A stretch of 10,099 bases of DNA. Origin: Patescibacteria group bacterium (GTDB lineage Bacteria; Patescibacteriota; Microgenomatia; UM-FILTER-40-11). The translations under genes and the position numbers were made by a program. Under the pieces are notes generated by a model. It was not told where the DNA came from. It made no database searches and was given only the letters and a program-made list of their open reading frames with translations. This document shows positions 1 to 6,071 of this stretch, in pieces (within the stretch, counting starts at the first letter, position 1; each line of letters begins with the position of its first letter). Where the stretch lies: assembly GCA_023473205.1 (NCBI GenBank), contig JAMCYY010000009.1, forward strand, positions 5,533-15,631, given 5' to 3'.

Positions 1-297
1 GAAAATGTTATTAAACGGATTTTTAAAGATGAAGAGATTATTGATGGTTCTTTAGAAGATTTTGACCGCAGTAAAATTTTAAATGGAGTAGTTAAAGCTG
101 GAGGTAGTCCAGAAGAAGCAGAAAAAGTCGCCAGTGAAATTGAAGCCTGGCTACCAACAGCAGCAATAGATGGTATTGTTAATTCAATGATGATTCGGGA
201 AAAAGGATTGGCACTTTTGCAAGCAGTTAATCCCGGAGTGGCAACAACTTTTGCTGAGTACAAAAAACCAGTGTGCGCTGGTTGTCAAACAGCTTAA
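1..297 (+). CDS. ATP-cone domain protein, 3' end only
   Basis: This is the C-terminal 98 residues of a protein whose start lies outside the window; frame 1 is open from base 1 to a TAA at 295-297. The visible part resembles the ATP-cone fold, the nucleotide-sensing module of ribonucleotide reductases and NrdR: a basic VIKR-type strand near the cut edge, then FDRSKILNGVVKAGG (about residues 21-35), an acidic helix EEAEKVASEIEAW, and a final helix with LLQAVNPGVATTFAEYKKP. The NP and YKK ending is, from memory, typical of small stand-alone ATP-cone proteins in reduced bacterial genomes. It ends in a short tail VCAGCQTA with a CxxC pair. Role is unknown; nucleotide-dependent regulation is the family-level guess. 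It converges on the glycosyltransferase gene, and the two stop codons overlap. Family call is moderate, and no enzyme domain is visible. Confidence 0.6.
   Translation, partial: ENVIKRIFKDEEIIDGSLEDFDRSKILNGVVKAGGSPEEAEKVASEIEAWLPTAAIDGIVNSMMIREKGLALLQAVNPGVATTFAEYKKPVCAGCQTA
262..283 (-). terminator. Intrinsic terminator of the glycosyltransferase gene, inside the convergent gene
   Basis: Read on the minus strand, AACCAG (283-278) pairs with CTGGTT (271-266) around the 6-base loop CGCACA. The right arm runs into a tract of six T on that strand (267-262). It begins 11 bases beyond the glycosyltransferase stop codon (294-296). On the plus strand the same bases encode KPVCAG of the ATP-cone protein and are not followed by a T tract, so it should act only on minus-strand transcripts. 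The stem is short (6 bp), so efficiency is uncertain. Confidence 0.6.
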
Positions 298-1238
298 GTC
301 CAATGGTTGTTGTTAACTTTTTTAGTAAAAAGAAATTTGACCCCGTCCCAGGTTCCTTCAAGGTAAGGTCGAAGGTAAGTCCATCCTCCGCCATATTTAA
401 TGGTGGCATAAATCATGTGCATGGTAGCCAAGGGAAAAAAGATGGTAATAAAAACTGTGAAATTTTTAGGAGGGGAATGGCGTTTCATGAAGATAACGCG
501 GTTTCTGGCAAAGTAGTAAGCGCGCATCGGCATATTAAAGCCTAAGCCTCTGATAGATTTCGTGTTTTCTTCTTGCCCAAGTCGGTGCCAAAGTTTTGCC
601 TCCGGACAAAATAAAATTTTAAAGCCGGCTTTACGGGCCCGAAAACCATAATCAGTTTCCCCATAAGTCATGAAGAATATTTCATCATGGCCTTTTAATT
701 TTTTTACCACTTCCTTTTTGGCTAAATAAGCAGTAGGGGCAAACAAAGTTTCCCTAACTTGGTCATACTGGCCATGGTCTCCTTCATTACTGCCAATATT
801 TTGTGTTTGGCTGGTCAGGAGGTTCATTTTCACTCCGGCGTACCAGAGGATCGTCTTTTGGTCATAATAATACATTTTGGGACAAATAATTCCTGCTTGG
901 GGATTTTTTTCCGCCAGAAGAACTAAAGCTGATAAAAAGTTTTTAGCAACGGTGGTATCAGAATCTAAAAACAAGAAGTAGTCGCCTTTAGCTTGTTTTT
1001 GGCCTAAATTTTTGCCTTTATTAGCACCTAAATTTTGCTCGCTTCTGACAATTTTAACTTGAGGAAATTTTTTTCTAATTACCGGTACAGTTTCATCACT
1101 TGAGCCATTATCAACTAAAATTATTTCAAAATTTGGGTAATTGGTTTTATAAACTGACTTGAGGCATTCCTCCACAATCTTTTGACGATTACGGGTAACA
1201 ATAATAATCGAAACTAGTTTTTTCTTAGTTAAACCCAT
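294..1238 (-). CDS. Family 2 glycosyltransferase (GT-A fold, rhamnosyltransferase-like)
   Basis: A 314-residue inverting glycosyltransferase that would transfer a sugar from a nucleotide-sugar donor, probably for cell-surface polysaccharide or glycoprotein at the inner face of the membrane. Visible motifs are the N-terminal strand SIIIVTRNR (10-18), VDNGSSD (42-48, nucleotide binding), NLGANKGKN (69-77), the metal-binding DxD as DSD (92-94), the acceptor/base motif ETDYGFR (194-200) and a W-H pair at 217-218. A hydrophobic stretch at about 260-280 may anchor it to the membrane. The WbbL-like layout suggests rhamnose or a similar sugar, but donor and acceptor cannot be read from sequence. The ATG at 1236-1238 sits directly before the first conserved strand; no Shine-Dalgarno precedes it. 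It is divergent from the radical SAM gene and convergent with the ATP-cone gene. Confidence 0.9.
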   Translation of the reverse strand: MGLTKKKLVSIIIVTRNRQKIVEECLKSVYKTNYPNFEIILVDNGSSDETVPVIRKKFPQVKIVRSEQNLGANKGKNLGQKQAKGDYFLFLDSDTTVAKNFLSALVLLAEKNPQAGIICPKMYYYDQKTILWYAGVKMNLLTSQTQNIGSNEGDHGQYDQVRETLFAPTAYLAKKEVVKKLKGHDEIFFMTYGETDYGFRARKAGFKILFCPEAKLWHRLGQEENTKSIRGLGFNMPMRAYYFARNRVIFMKRHSPPKNFTVFITIFFPLATMHMIYATIKYGGGWTYLRPYLEGTWDGVKFLFTKKVNNNHWT

Positions 1239-1273
1239 TGAATTATTTTTTACAATGTTTTTTATTTTGACTA

Positions 1274-1279
1274 ATTATA
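1274..1279 (-). promoter_or_regulatory. Promoter -10 box for the glycosyltransferase
   Basis: The minus strand reads a consensus TATAAT here. Transcription would start near 1267 and give a leader of about 29 bases before the ATG at 1238. No good -35 hexamer lies 16-18 bases upstream; ATTTTA is the closest. The surrounding bases are very AT-rich, so a chance match is possible. Confidence 0.5.
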
Positions 1280-1318
1280 GCATTAATTTTTTTTGCTAAA
1301 ATTAATTAGTGGTAAAAA

Positions 1319-1327
1319 TGTTATTAT
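1319..1327 (+). promoter_or_regulatory. Extended -10 promoter for the radical SAM gene
   Basis: TG (1319-1320), one base, then TATTAT (1322-1327) forms an extended -10 element without a clear -35. The expected transcription start, 7 bases downstream, falls on or next to the A of the ATG at 1334, which would make a leaderless message. This supports 1334 as the original start codon of the radical SAM gene. Confidence 0.4.
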
Positions 1328-1333
1328 CAGCCC

Positions 1334-1364
1334 ATGATTAATTCTTTGTTAAGAACTTTAAAGA
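1334..1364 (+). pseudogene. Detached original N-terminus of the radical SAM gene
   Basis: ATG at 1334 opens a frame encoding MINSLLRTLK, a plausible amphipathic start, but this frame enters the inverted 61-bp copy at 1365 and ends at TAA 1472-1474 after 46 residues. Joining base 1364 directly to base 1426 puts it in frame with the rest of the radical SAM gene, giving a 363-residue protein. The stretch is therefore best read as the displaced 5' end of that gene. The inference rests on exact frame restoration and on the promoter position, not on homology. Confidence 0.6.
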
Positions 1365-1425
1365 TCTTTATTGTTTTTAACGAATCGGCCAATTTGGGCA
1401 AAAGTCAGTTCTTCTTTAATTTTTT
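1365..1425 (+). repeat. Inverted repeat copy A: inserted reverse complement of 1564-1624
   Basis: All 61 bases are the exact reverse complement of 1564-1624; the match stops abruptly at both ends. The centre spacer is 138 bases. Copy A replaces no recognisable protein sequence and interrupts the frame that begins at ATG 1334, whereas copy B encodes conserved family sequence, so A is the derived copy. It ends in a nine-T run (1420-1428) made of six copied and three native T. Confidence 0.95.
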
Positions 1426-2486
1426 TTTCTGCTTTAATTTTAAAACTCAAAAGGCTTTTTTTACTGCCGGTTAAACCGATTTTTTTAAACTTTGCCATTA
1501 CTTATGTTTGCAATGGCCGGTGTTTGATGTGCGACAATTGGAAAAGGTATCGGGAAGAGCCGGAAAAAATTAAAGAAGAACTGACTTTTGCCCAAATTGG
1601 CCGATTCGTTAAAAACAATAAAGACTGGTTAGGCAACTTGAAACATATTGGTTTGTCCGGAGGCGAGCCTTTGTTACGAAAAGACCTCGTTGATATCATC
1701 CGCCTATTCCGTGAAGAATTGCCTTGGGTGAAAGTCGGCCTGCAAACTAACGGACTGTTGCCACAGCCAGCCCAAAAAGTTTTAAGCGCCATCCTTGCCT
1801 TTTATCCTGAGTTAAGCCTGGCTGTCTCTTTGGACGGCTTGGAAAAAACCCATGACCAAATAAGAGGAGTAAAAGGTGGTTATGCGCGCGTTATCAAAAC
1901 CATCAAAATTGCCCAAGAATTAGGAGTTAAGGAAATTTCTGCAGGCATGACTGTCACGGAGAAAAACTATGAGGAAATAATGGACGTAAAAAAAATAGTC
2001 GAGGAGTTTGGTTTAGAATTTGCTTTTTATCCGGCAGACAGCGGCGACTATTACCACCGCAAGCGCGCAAAAAGCCTTTTTCCCCAAAAGATAAAAGAAA
2101 GTTTACTCTCTGCTTTTGCCCTTTTTCCCGGGGATTATTTCCGCGATAATTTTCGGCTGCAGCTTTTGGGGAAAAGGCAAAGGAAGCTTCCTTGTTATTC
2201 AGGTTTAACTTCTTTTGTGATTGATCCCTATGGGGAAGTTAAGCCTTGTGTTTTAAGAAATGAAAGCCTGGGCAATATCAAAAATGAGCCACTCCAAAAA
2301 ATTCTCACTGGAGAAAAAGCGAAAAAAATCCGCCAAGAAATTAAAAAATGCTCTTGTTGGAGCTTGTGCGAAGTTTCTACGTCCGCCATTCTTGACCCTT
2401 GGGACGTCTTGTTTTGGTTTTTATTTTATGCAAACAAAAGGAAATTTTGGCAAGGTTTTAAAGAAAAACAGCTAAGACTAATTTAG
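1371..2486 (+). CDS. Radical SAM enzyme with SPASM-like C-terminus; 5' end rearranged
   Basis: A radical S-adenosylmethionine enzyme of the MoaA/SPASM type, which reductively cleaves SAM at a 4Fe-4S cluster to start radical chemistry; its substrate is unknown. Numbered from TTG at 1371 (371 residues), the cluster motif CxxxCxxC is C47, C51, C54 (CNGRCLMC), followed by the SAM-contact motif GGEP (97-100) and the strand VSLDG. The C-terminal part has the SPASM-like pattern of a Cys in LPCYSG, a Cys in KPCV, then CSCWSLC, probably binding an auxiliary cluster. The start is a problem: TTG 1371 lies inside the inverted 61-bp copy, has no Shine-Dalgarno and follows an in-frame stop at 1359-1361. 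The first 19 or so residues are antisense of the gene's own residues 65-85. The core from about residue 20 is intact. The original start was probably ATG 1334. Next to a glycosyltransferase it might modify a surface molecule or peptide, but that is a guess. Confidence 0.85.
   Translation: MFLTNRPIWAKVSSSLIFFSALILKLKRLFLLPVKPIFLNFAITYVCNGRCLMCDNWKRYREEPEKIKEELTFAQIGRFVKNNKDWLGNLKHIGLSGGEPLLRKDLVDIIRLFREELPWVKVGLQTNGLLPQPAQKVLSAILAFYPELSLAVSLDGLEKTHDQIRGVKGGYARVIKTIKIAQELGVKEISAGMTVTEKNYEEIMDVKKIVEEFGLEFAFYPADSGDYYHRKRAKSLFPQKIKESLLSAFALFPGDYFRDNFRLQLLGKRQRKLPCYSGLTSFVIDPYGEVKPCVLRNESLGNIKNEPLQKILTGEKAKKIRQEIKKCSCWSLCEVSTSAILDPWDVLFWFLFYANKRKFWQGFKEKQLRLI
1564..1624 (-). repeat. Inverted repeat copy B: source sequence within the radical SAM coding region
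   Basis: This arm is the exact reverse complement of 1365-1425. It encodes KIKEELTFAQIGRF and following residues just before the GGEP motif, where radical SAM proteins normally have a similar helix, so it is the native copy. A transcript containing both arms could form a 61-bp hairpin with a 138-base loop holding the CxxxCxxC codons. Confidence 0.95.
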
Positions 2487-2501
2487 TCATTAATAATCTT
2501 G

Positions 2502-2530
2502 TTGCTTCGGAACCAGAGTTTTGATAAAAT
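2502..2530 (+). promoter_or_regulatory. fusA promoter
   Basis: TTGCTT (2502-2507), a 17-base spacer and TAAAAT (2525-2530) form a good housekeeping-type promoter. Transcription would begin near 2537 and produce a leader of about 77 bases before fusA. It lies just past the end of the radical SAM gene. Confidence 0.65.
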
Positions 2531-2540
2531 AAGCATAGTT

Positions 2541-2577
2541 GAAGCGAAACTGCTTCAGAAAGAGAAGCGGTTTTTTT
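2541..2577 (+). terminator. Terminator-like hairpin with overlapping alternative hairpin in the fusA leader
   Basis: AACTGCTTC (2548-2556) pairs with GAAGCGGTT (2564-2572), a 9-bp stem with one G-T pair and a 7-base loop. The stem's end and the bases after it give a tract of seven T (2571-2577). This fits an intrinsic terminator. The left arm's GCTTC (2552-2556) can instead pair with GAAGC at 2541-2545 across a 6-base loop, which would prevent the terminator from forming. Both lie downstream of the fusA promoter, so the element could attenuate fusA. It may simply end radical SAM transcripts. Confidence 0.6.
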
Positions 2578-2613
2578 GTTCCTATAAGTTTTACTAATTA
2601 AGGAAAAATTTTT

Positions 2614-4710
2614 ATGGCTCAAATTACAAAAACAACTGAAAGAAATTTTCCTCTAGACCAAGTTAGAAATATCGGTATTATTGCTCATATTGATGCCGGT
2701 AAAACCACGACAACGGAAAGAATCCTTTTTTATACCGGAAAAACTTACAAACTTGGTGATATTGATGAAGGGACAACTGTGACTGACTGGATGCCCCAAG
2801 AAAGAGAAAGAGGCATTACTATTGTTTCCGCTGCCATTACTACTTTTTGGCGCAATAACAGGATTAATATTATTGATACTCCAGGCCATGTTGATTTTAC
2901 TGCTGAAGTAGAAAGGTCACTGCGGGTTTTAGATGGCACAATTATGCTTTTTGATGCTGCTTCCGGAGTACAAAGCCAATCAGAAACTGTTTGGCATCAA
3001 GCAGATAAGTACCACGTTCCCCGTCTGATCTTCATGAATAAAATGGATGTTTTAGGGGCAAATTTTAAAGCCAGTTTGAAAATGATTAAAGACCGGCTAA
3101 CCATTAGTCCGGCAGTGGTGACTTACCCAATTGGCTCTGAGCAAACGTTCAGAGGAGTGGTTTCTTTACTTGACCGGAAAGCTTTGTATTGGGAAAAAGA
3201 TCCTTTGGGTATTAAGTTTGAAGAAGGGGAAATTCCTGCGGAAATGAAAGAGGAAATTGAGGCAGCCCGTCATGACCTGGTGGAACAAATTTGCGCTGAA
3301 GATGAAGAACTTTTGGAACAATATCTTAATGGACAAGAACCTTCACTTGATGATTTAAAAAGAGTTTTAAGGAAAGCAACCATTAATTTAAAATTAGTGC
3401 CTTTATATGTAGGTTCTTCTTTACGCAATAAAGGTGTTCAGCCGGTTTTAGATGGGGTGGTTGATTATCTGCCTTCACCCCTGGATATTCCGGCAGTTAA
3501 GGGTCTTAATCCGAAAACCGGAGTTGAAGAAACCAGAGAAGCTAAAAACAATGTCCCACTTTCTGCTTTGGCCTTTAAAATTCAAGTTGATCCTCATGTT
3601 GGAAAACTGACTTATATCCGTGTTTATTCTGGAACCCTTAAAGCAGGCAAGCCAGTAATGAATTCCACTAAAAAAGATGAAGAAAGAATTGGTCGGCTTC
3701 TTTTAATGCATGCGGATAAAAGGGAAGAAATTACTGAAGCTTATGCCGGAGAGATTGTGGCGGCGATTGGTTTAACTAAAACTTCGACTGGAGATACTCT
3801 TTGTGAAATGGCTAACCCAATTGTTTTGGAATCAATTAAATTTCCGGAGCCGGTAATTTCTTTGGCAATTGAACCAAAAACAAAGTCTGACCAGGAAAAG
3901 TTAGGTAATGCCTTAAACCGGCTTTCTGAAGAAGACCCGACTTTTAAAATCAAAGTGAACCATGAAACAGGACAAACAATTATTGCCGGAATGGGTGAAC
4001 TCCATTTAGAAATTATTGCCGACCGGATGCGCCGGGAATTTGGTATTGAAGCAACAACTGGCGCGCCGCAGATTGCCTATAAGGAAACCATTACTAAAAA
4101 AGCAGAAGGTGAAGGCAAATATATTCACCAATCAGGTGGGCGTGGTCAATATGGCCATTGTTGGCTGAGGGTAGAACCTAGAAACCGGGGTGAAGGTTAT
4201 GAGTTTACCTCAGAAATTAAAGGAGGGGCAATCCCGAATGAATTCATTGCTCCAATTGAAAAAGGGGTAAAAGAAGCCATGGAAAATGGGGTTTTAGCTG
4301 GTTTCCCGATGGTTGACATGAAAGTAATTGTCTATGATGGCTCTTATCATGAAGTTGATTCTTCAGAAATTGCCTTTAAAATTGCTGGTTCACAAGCCTT
4401 ACAAACTGCAACTCGAAATGCAGGTTTGGTGCTTTTGGAACCAATTATGAAAGTTGAAGTAACGACTCCAGAAGAATTTATGGGAACAGTCATTGGTGAC
4501 CTTTCCGCCCGCAGGGCACAAATTTTGGGAACGGAAGTCCGCGGCCCAGCCAGAATTATTATGGCGTTAGTTCCTTTGGCAGAAATTTCCGGTTATTCCA
4601 CGACTTTAAGAAGTTTAACTCAAGGCAGGGCAAGTTATTATATGGAGCCATCCCATTATCAAGAAGTTCCGAAAAATATTACTGAAGCAATTGTTGCAAA
4701 GAAGATCTAA
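2614..4710 (+). CDS. fusA: Elongation factor G (translocation GTPase)
   Basis: EF-G drives movement of tRNAs and mRNA through the ribosome after peptide bond formation, and with RRF splits post-termination ribosomes. At 698 residues it is full length. Its GTPase motifs are complete: AHIDAGKTT (24-32, P-loop), RGITI (66-70, switch I), DTPGH (88-92, catalytic His 92) and NKMD (142-145). The domain IV loop SGGRGQYGH (507-515) and the later SYHEVDSSE segment, which reach into the decoding site, are present. The C-terminal half has the usual EF-G order of domains, ending LTQGRASYYMEPSHY. AAGGA at 2600-2604 lies 9 bases before the ATG and sets the start. rpsL and rpsG, the usual upstream neighbours, are absent; a promoter and hairpin precede it instead. 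It is followed 75 bases later by tuf. Confidence 0.98.
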   Translation: MAQITKTTERNFPLDQVRNIGIIAHIDAGKTTTTERILFYTGKTYKLGDIDEGTTVTDWMPQERERGITIVSAAITTFWRNNRINIIDTPGHVDFTAEVERSLRVLDGTIMLFDAASGVQSQSETVWHQADKYHVPRLIFMNKMDVLGANFKASLKMIKDRLTISPAVVTYPIGSEQTFRGVVSLLDRKALYWEKDPLGIKFEEGEIPAEMKEEIEAARHDLVEQICAEDEELLEQYLNGQEPSLDDLKRVLRKATINLKLVPLYVGSSLRNKGVQPVLDGVVDYLPSPLDIPAVKGLNPKTGVEETREAKNNVPLSALAFKIQVDPHVGKLTYIRVYSGTLKAGKPVMNSTKKDEERIGRLLLMHADKREEITEAYAGEIVAAIGLTKTSTGDTLCEMANPIVLESIKFPEPVISLAIEPKTKSDQEKLGNALNRLSEEDPTFKIKVNHETGQTIIAGMGELHLEIIADRMRREFGIEATTGAPQIAYKETITKKAEGEGKYIHQSGGRGQYGHCWLRVEPRNRGEGYEFTSEIKGGAIPNEFIAPIEKGVKEAMENGVLAGFPMVDMKVIVYDGSYHEVDSSEIAFKIAGSQALQTATRNAGLVLLEPIMKVEVTTPEEFMGTVIGDLSARRAQILGTEVRGPARIIMALVPLAEISGYSTTLRSLTQGRASYYMEPSHYQEVPKNITEAIVAKKI

Positions 4711-4722
4711 ATCTGATATAGT
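4694..4722 (+). promoter_or_regulatory. tuf promoter inside the end of fusA
   Basis: TTGCAA (4694-4699), a 17-base spacer ending in the TG of an extended -10 (4714-4715), and TATAGT (4717-4722) make a strong candidate promoter. It begins within the last codons of fusA. Transcription from about 4729 would give a 57-base leader and allow EF-Tu to be made in excess of EF-G, as expected for this abundant factor. Confidence 0.6.
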
Positions 4723-4773
4723 TAAAAACTAGCCTGACAAGGGTTAACAAAAATTATTATTTTTACATTAAGT

Positions 4774-4780
4774 AGGAGGA
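4774..4780 (+). promoter_or_regulatory. Strong Shine-Dalgarno of tuf
   Basis: AGGAGGA lies 5 bases before ATG 4786. It is the closest match to the consensus in the window, in contrast with several ribosomal-protein genes downstream that have none. It fits the high expression expected for EF-Tu. Confidence 0.85.
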
Positions 4781-4785
4781 ACTAA

Positions 4786-5985
4786 ATGGCAGACGCAGCA
4801 CAAAAAAAATTCGAGAGGACTAAGCCTCATCTTAATATTGGCACTATTGGTCATGTTGACCACGGTAAAACTACTCTTTCTTCAGCCATTACCACGGTTT
4901 TGGCCAAACAGCCAGGTTCAACCACCAAAGCCATGGGTTATTTTGATATTGATAACTCCCCGGAAGAAAAAGCCCGTGGAGTGACGATTAATATTTCCCA
5001 CCTTGAATATGAAACAGCCAAAAGGCACTATGCCCATATTGATTGTCCGGGCCATGCTGACTACATTAAGAACATGATTACCGGCGCCGCCCAAATGGAT
5101 GGTGCGATCTTGGTTGTTTCCGCCCCAGATGGACCAATGCCGCAAACTAGAGAACACATTCTTTTGGCTGGTCAGGTTAATGTTCCGGCGATTGTTGTAG
5201 CTTTGAATAAAGTTGACATGGTTGATGATCCGGAACTTTTGGATTTAGTGGAGATGGAAATCCGGGAACTTTTGAAAAAGTATCAATTCCCAGGCGATGA
5301 AATTCCTATTGTTAGGGTTTCTGCAATTAAAGCTTTAAATGGAGATCCGGAAGCAGAAAAACAAATTTTGGAACTCATGAATAAAGTTGATGAATATATT
5401 CCAGACCCAGTCAGAGACCTTGATAAACCATTTTTAATGCCAATTGAGGATGTTTTTTCCATTAAAGGTCGTGGGACCGTGGTAACTGGAAGAATCACTC
5501 GGGGAAGAGTCCATGTAAATGATGAGATTGAAATTGTTGGTATTAGGCCAACTAAAAAAAGTGTCGTTACGGGAGTAGAAATGTTTCATAAGACTCTTGA
5601 TGAAGGACAAGCTGGTGATAATGTGGGTATTCTTTTGCGGGGAATTGAAAAAGACGATGTCGAAAGAGGCCAAGTTTTGGCCAAATCAGGCAGCGCTACT
5701 CCCCATACGAAATTTGATGCAGAAGTTTACATTTTAACCAAAGAGGAAGGTGGTCGTCATACACCATTTTTCACTGGATACCGTCCTCAATTTTATATTA
5801 GGACCACTGATGTTACCGGAAATGTGACCTTGGCTCAAGGAGTGGAAATGGTGATGCCTGGTGATAGTGCCAAGATGACCATTGAACTTATTGTCCCTGT
5901 GGCGATGGAAGAGGGTCTGAGGTTTGCCATTCGTGAAGGTGGTCATACTGTTGGCGCAGGGGTTATTTCCAAGATTATTGCTTAA
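4786..5985 (+). CDS. tuf: Elongation factor Tu
   Basis: EF-Tu carries aminoacyl-tRNA to the ribosomal A site as a GTP complex. The 399-residue protein is full length. Motifs are GHVDHGKTT (22-30, P-loop), RGVTI (64-68, switch I Thr), DCPGH (86-90, catalytic His 90) and NKVD (141-144), followed by the SAIKAL guanine-binding loop and two beta-barrel domains ending FAIREGGHTVGAGV. The Gln of the ILLAGQV segment (Q130), a kirromycin contact in other bacteria, is conserved, and no classic elfamycin-resistance change stands out. The start is set by the strong AGGAGGA upstream. It has its own promoter and a terminator directly after the stop, so it can be a single-gene transcript. Confidence 0.98.
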   Translation: MADAAQKKFERTKPHLNIGTIGHVDHGKTTLSSAITTVLAKQPGSTTKAMGYFDIDNSPEEKARGVTINISHLEYETAKRHYAHIDCPGHADYIKNMITGAAQMDGAILVVSAPDGPMPQTREHILLAGQVNVPAIVVALNKVDMVDDPELLDLVEMEIRELLKKYQFPGDEIPIVRVSAIKALNGDPEAEKQILELMNKVDEYIPDPVRDLDKPFLMPIEDVFSIKGRGTVVTGRITRGRVHVNDEIEIVGIRPTKKSVVTGVEMFHKTLDEGQAGDNVGILLRGIEKDDVERGQVLAKSGSATPHTKFDAEVYILTKEEGGRHTPFFTGYRPQFYIRTTDVTGNVTLAQGVEMVMPGDSAKMTIELIVPVAMEEGLRFAIREGGHTVGAGVISKIIA

Positions 5986-5992
5986 AGAAGCT

Positions 5993-6020
5993 AAACCCCG
6001 AGGCTGACTCGGGGTTTTTT
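5993..6020 (+). terminator. Intrinsic terminator after tuf
   Basis: AAACCCCGAG (5993-6002) pairs perfectly with CTCGGGGTTT (6008-6017) around the loop GCTGA, and the T tract runs 6015-6020. It starts 8 bases past the tuf stop codon. It is the strongest terminator in the window and divides the elongation-factor unit from the S10 unit. Confidence 0.93.
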
Positions 6021-6047
6021 GTGGCAAGATAGACTGGCCGATAGTGA

Positions 6048-6056
6048 TGGTATAAA
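6048..6056 (+). promoter_or_regulatory. rpsJ promoter (extended -10)
   Basis: TG (6048-6049), one base and TATAAA (6051-6056) form an extended -10 element in the short gap between the tuf terminator and rpsJ. No consensus -35 is present; TAGACT at 6030-6035 is the nearest but is only 15 bases away. The start would be near 6063, leaving a leader of about 9 bases, too short for a normal Shine-Dalgarno. A promoter is expected here because of the strong terminator upstream. Confidence 0.5.
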
Positions 6057-6071
6057 AGGAACTTTTAAAAT

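Noticed and set aside
273..545. A 90-codon plus-strand open frame
   Set aside because: It is antisense to the C-terminal part of the glycosyltransferase, with no start signals and no recognisable domain.
1365..1624. The inverted repeat as the ends of an insertion sequence, or as an invertible phase-variation switch
   Set aside because: The 138-base spacer encodes the native CxxxCxxC region, not a transposase, and there is no target duplication. Inversion would place the cluster motif on the wrong strand and destroy the gene, and no recombinase is nearby.
1502..1792. A 96-codon minus-strand open frame sharing FLTNRPIWAKVSS with the start of the radical SAM product
   Set aside because: The shared peptide is caused solely by the 61-bp inverted repeat; the rest is antisense of a conserved radical SAM core, with no start signal or recognisable domain.
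2476..2488. Small hairpin GACTA/TAGTC at the radical SAM stop codon
   Set aside because: Only 5 AT-rich base pairs with a 3-base loop and no T tract, so it is not a credible terminator.
4721..4748. GTTAA/TTAAC pairing in the tuf leader as a regulatory hairpin
   Set aside because: Five AT-only-type pairs across a loop of about 17 bases; GTTAAC is itself palindromic, so chance is the better explanation.
5986..6071. A tRNA or small gene in the gap between tuf and rpsJ
   Set aside because: The gap is 86 bases and fully used by the terminator and a promoter; no cloverleaf elements such as GGTTCAANNC are seen.
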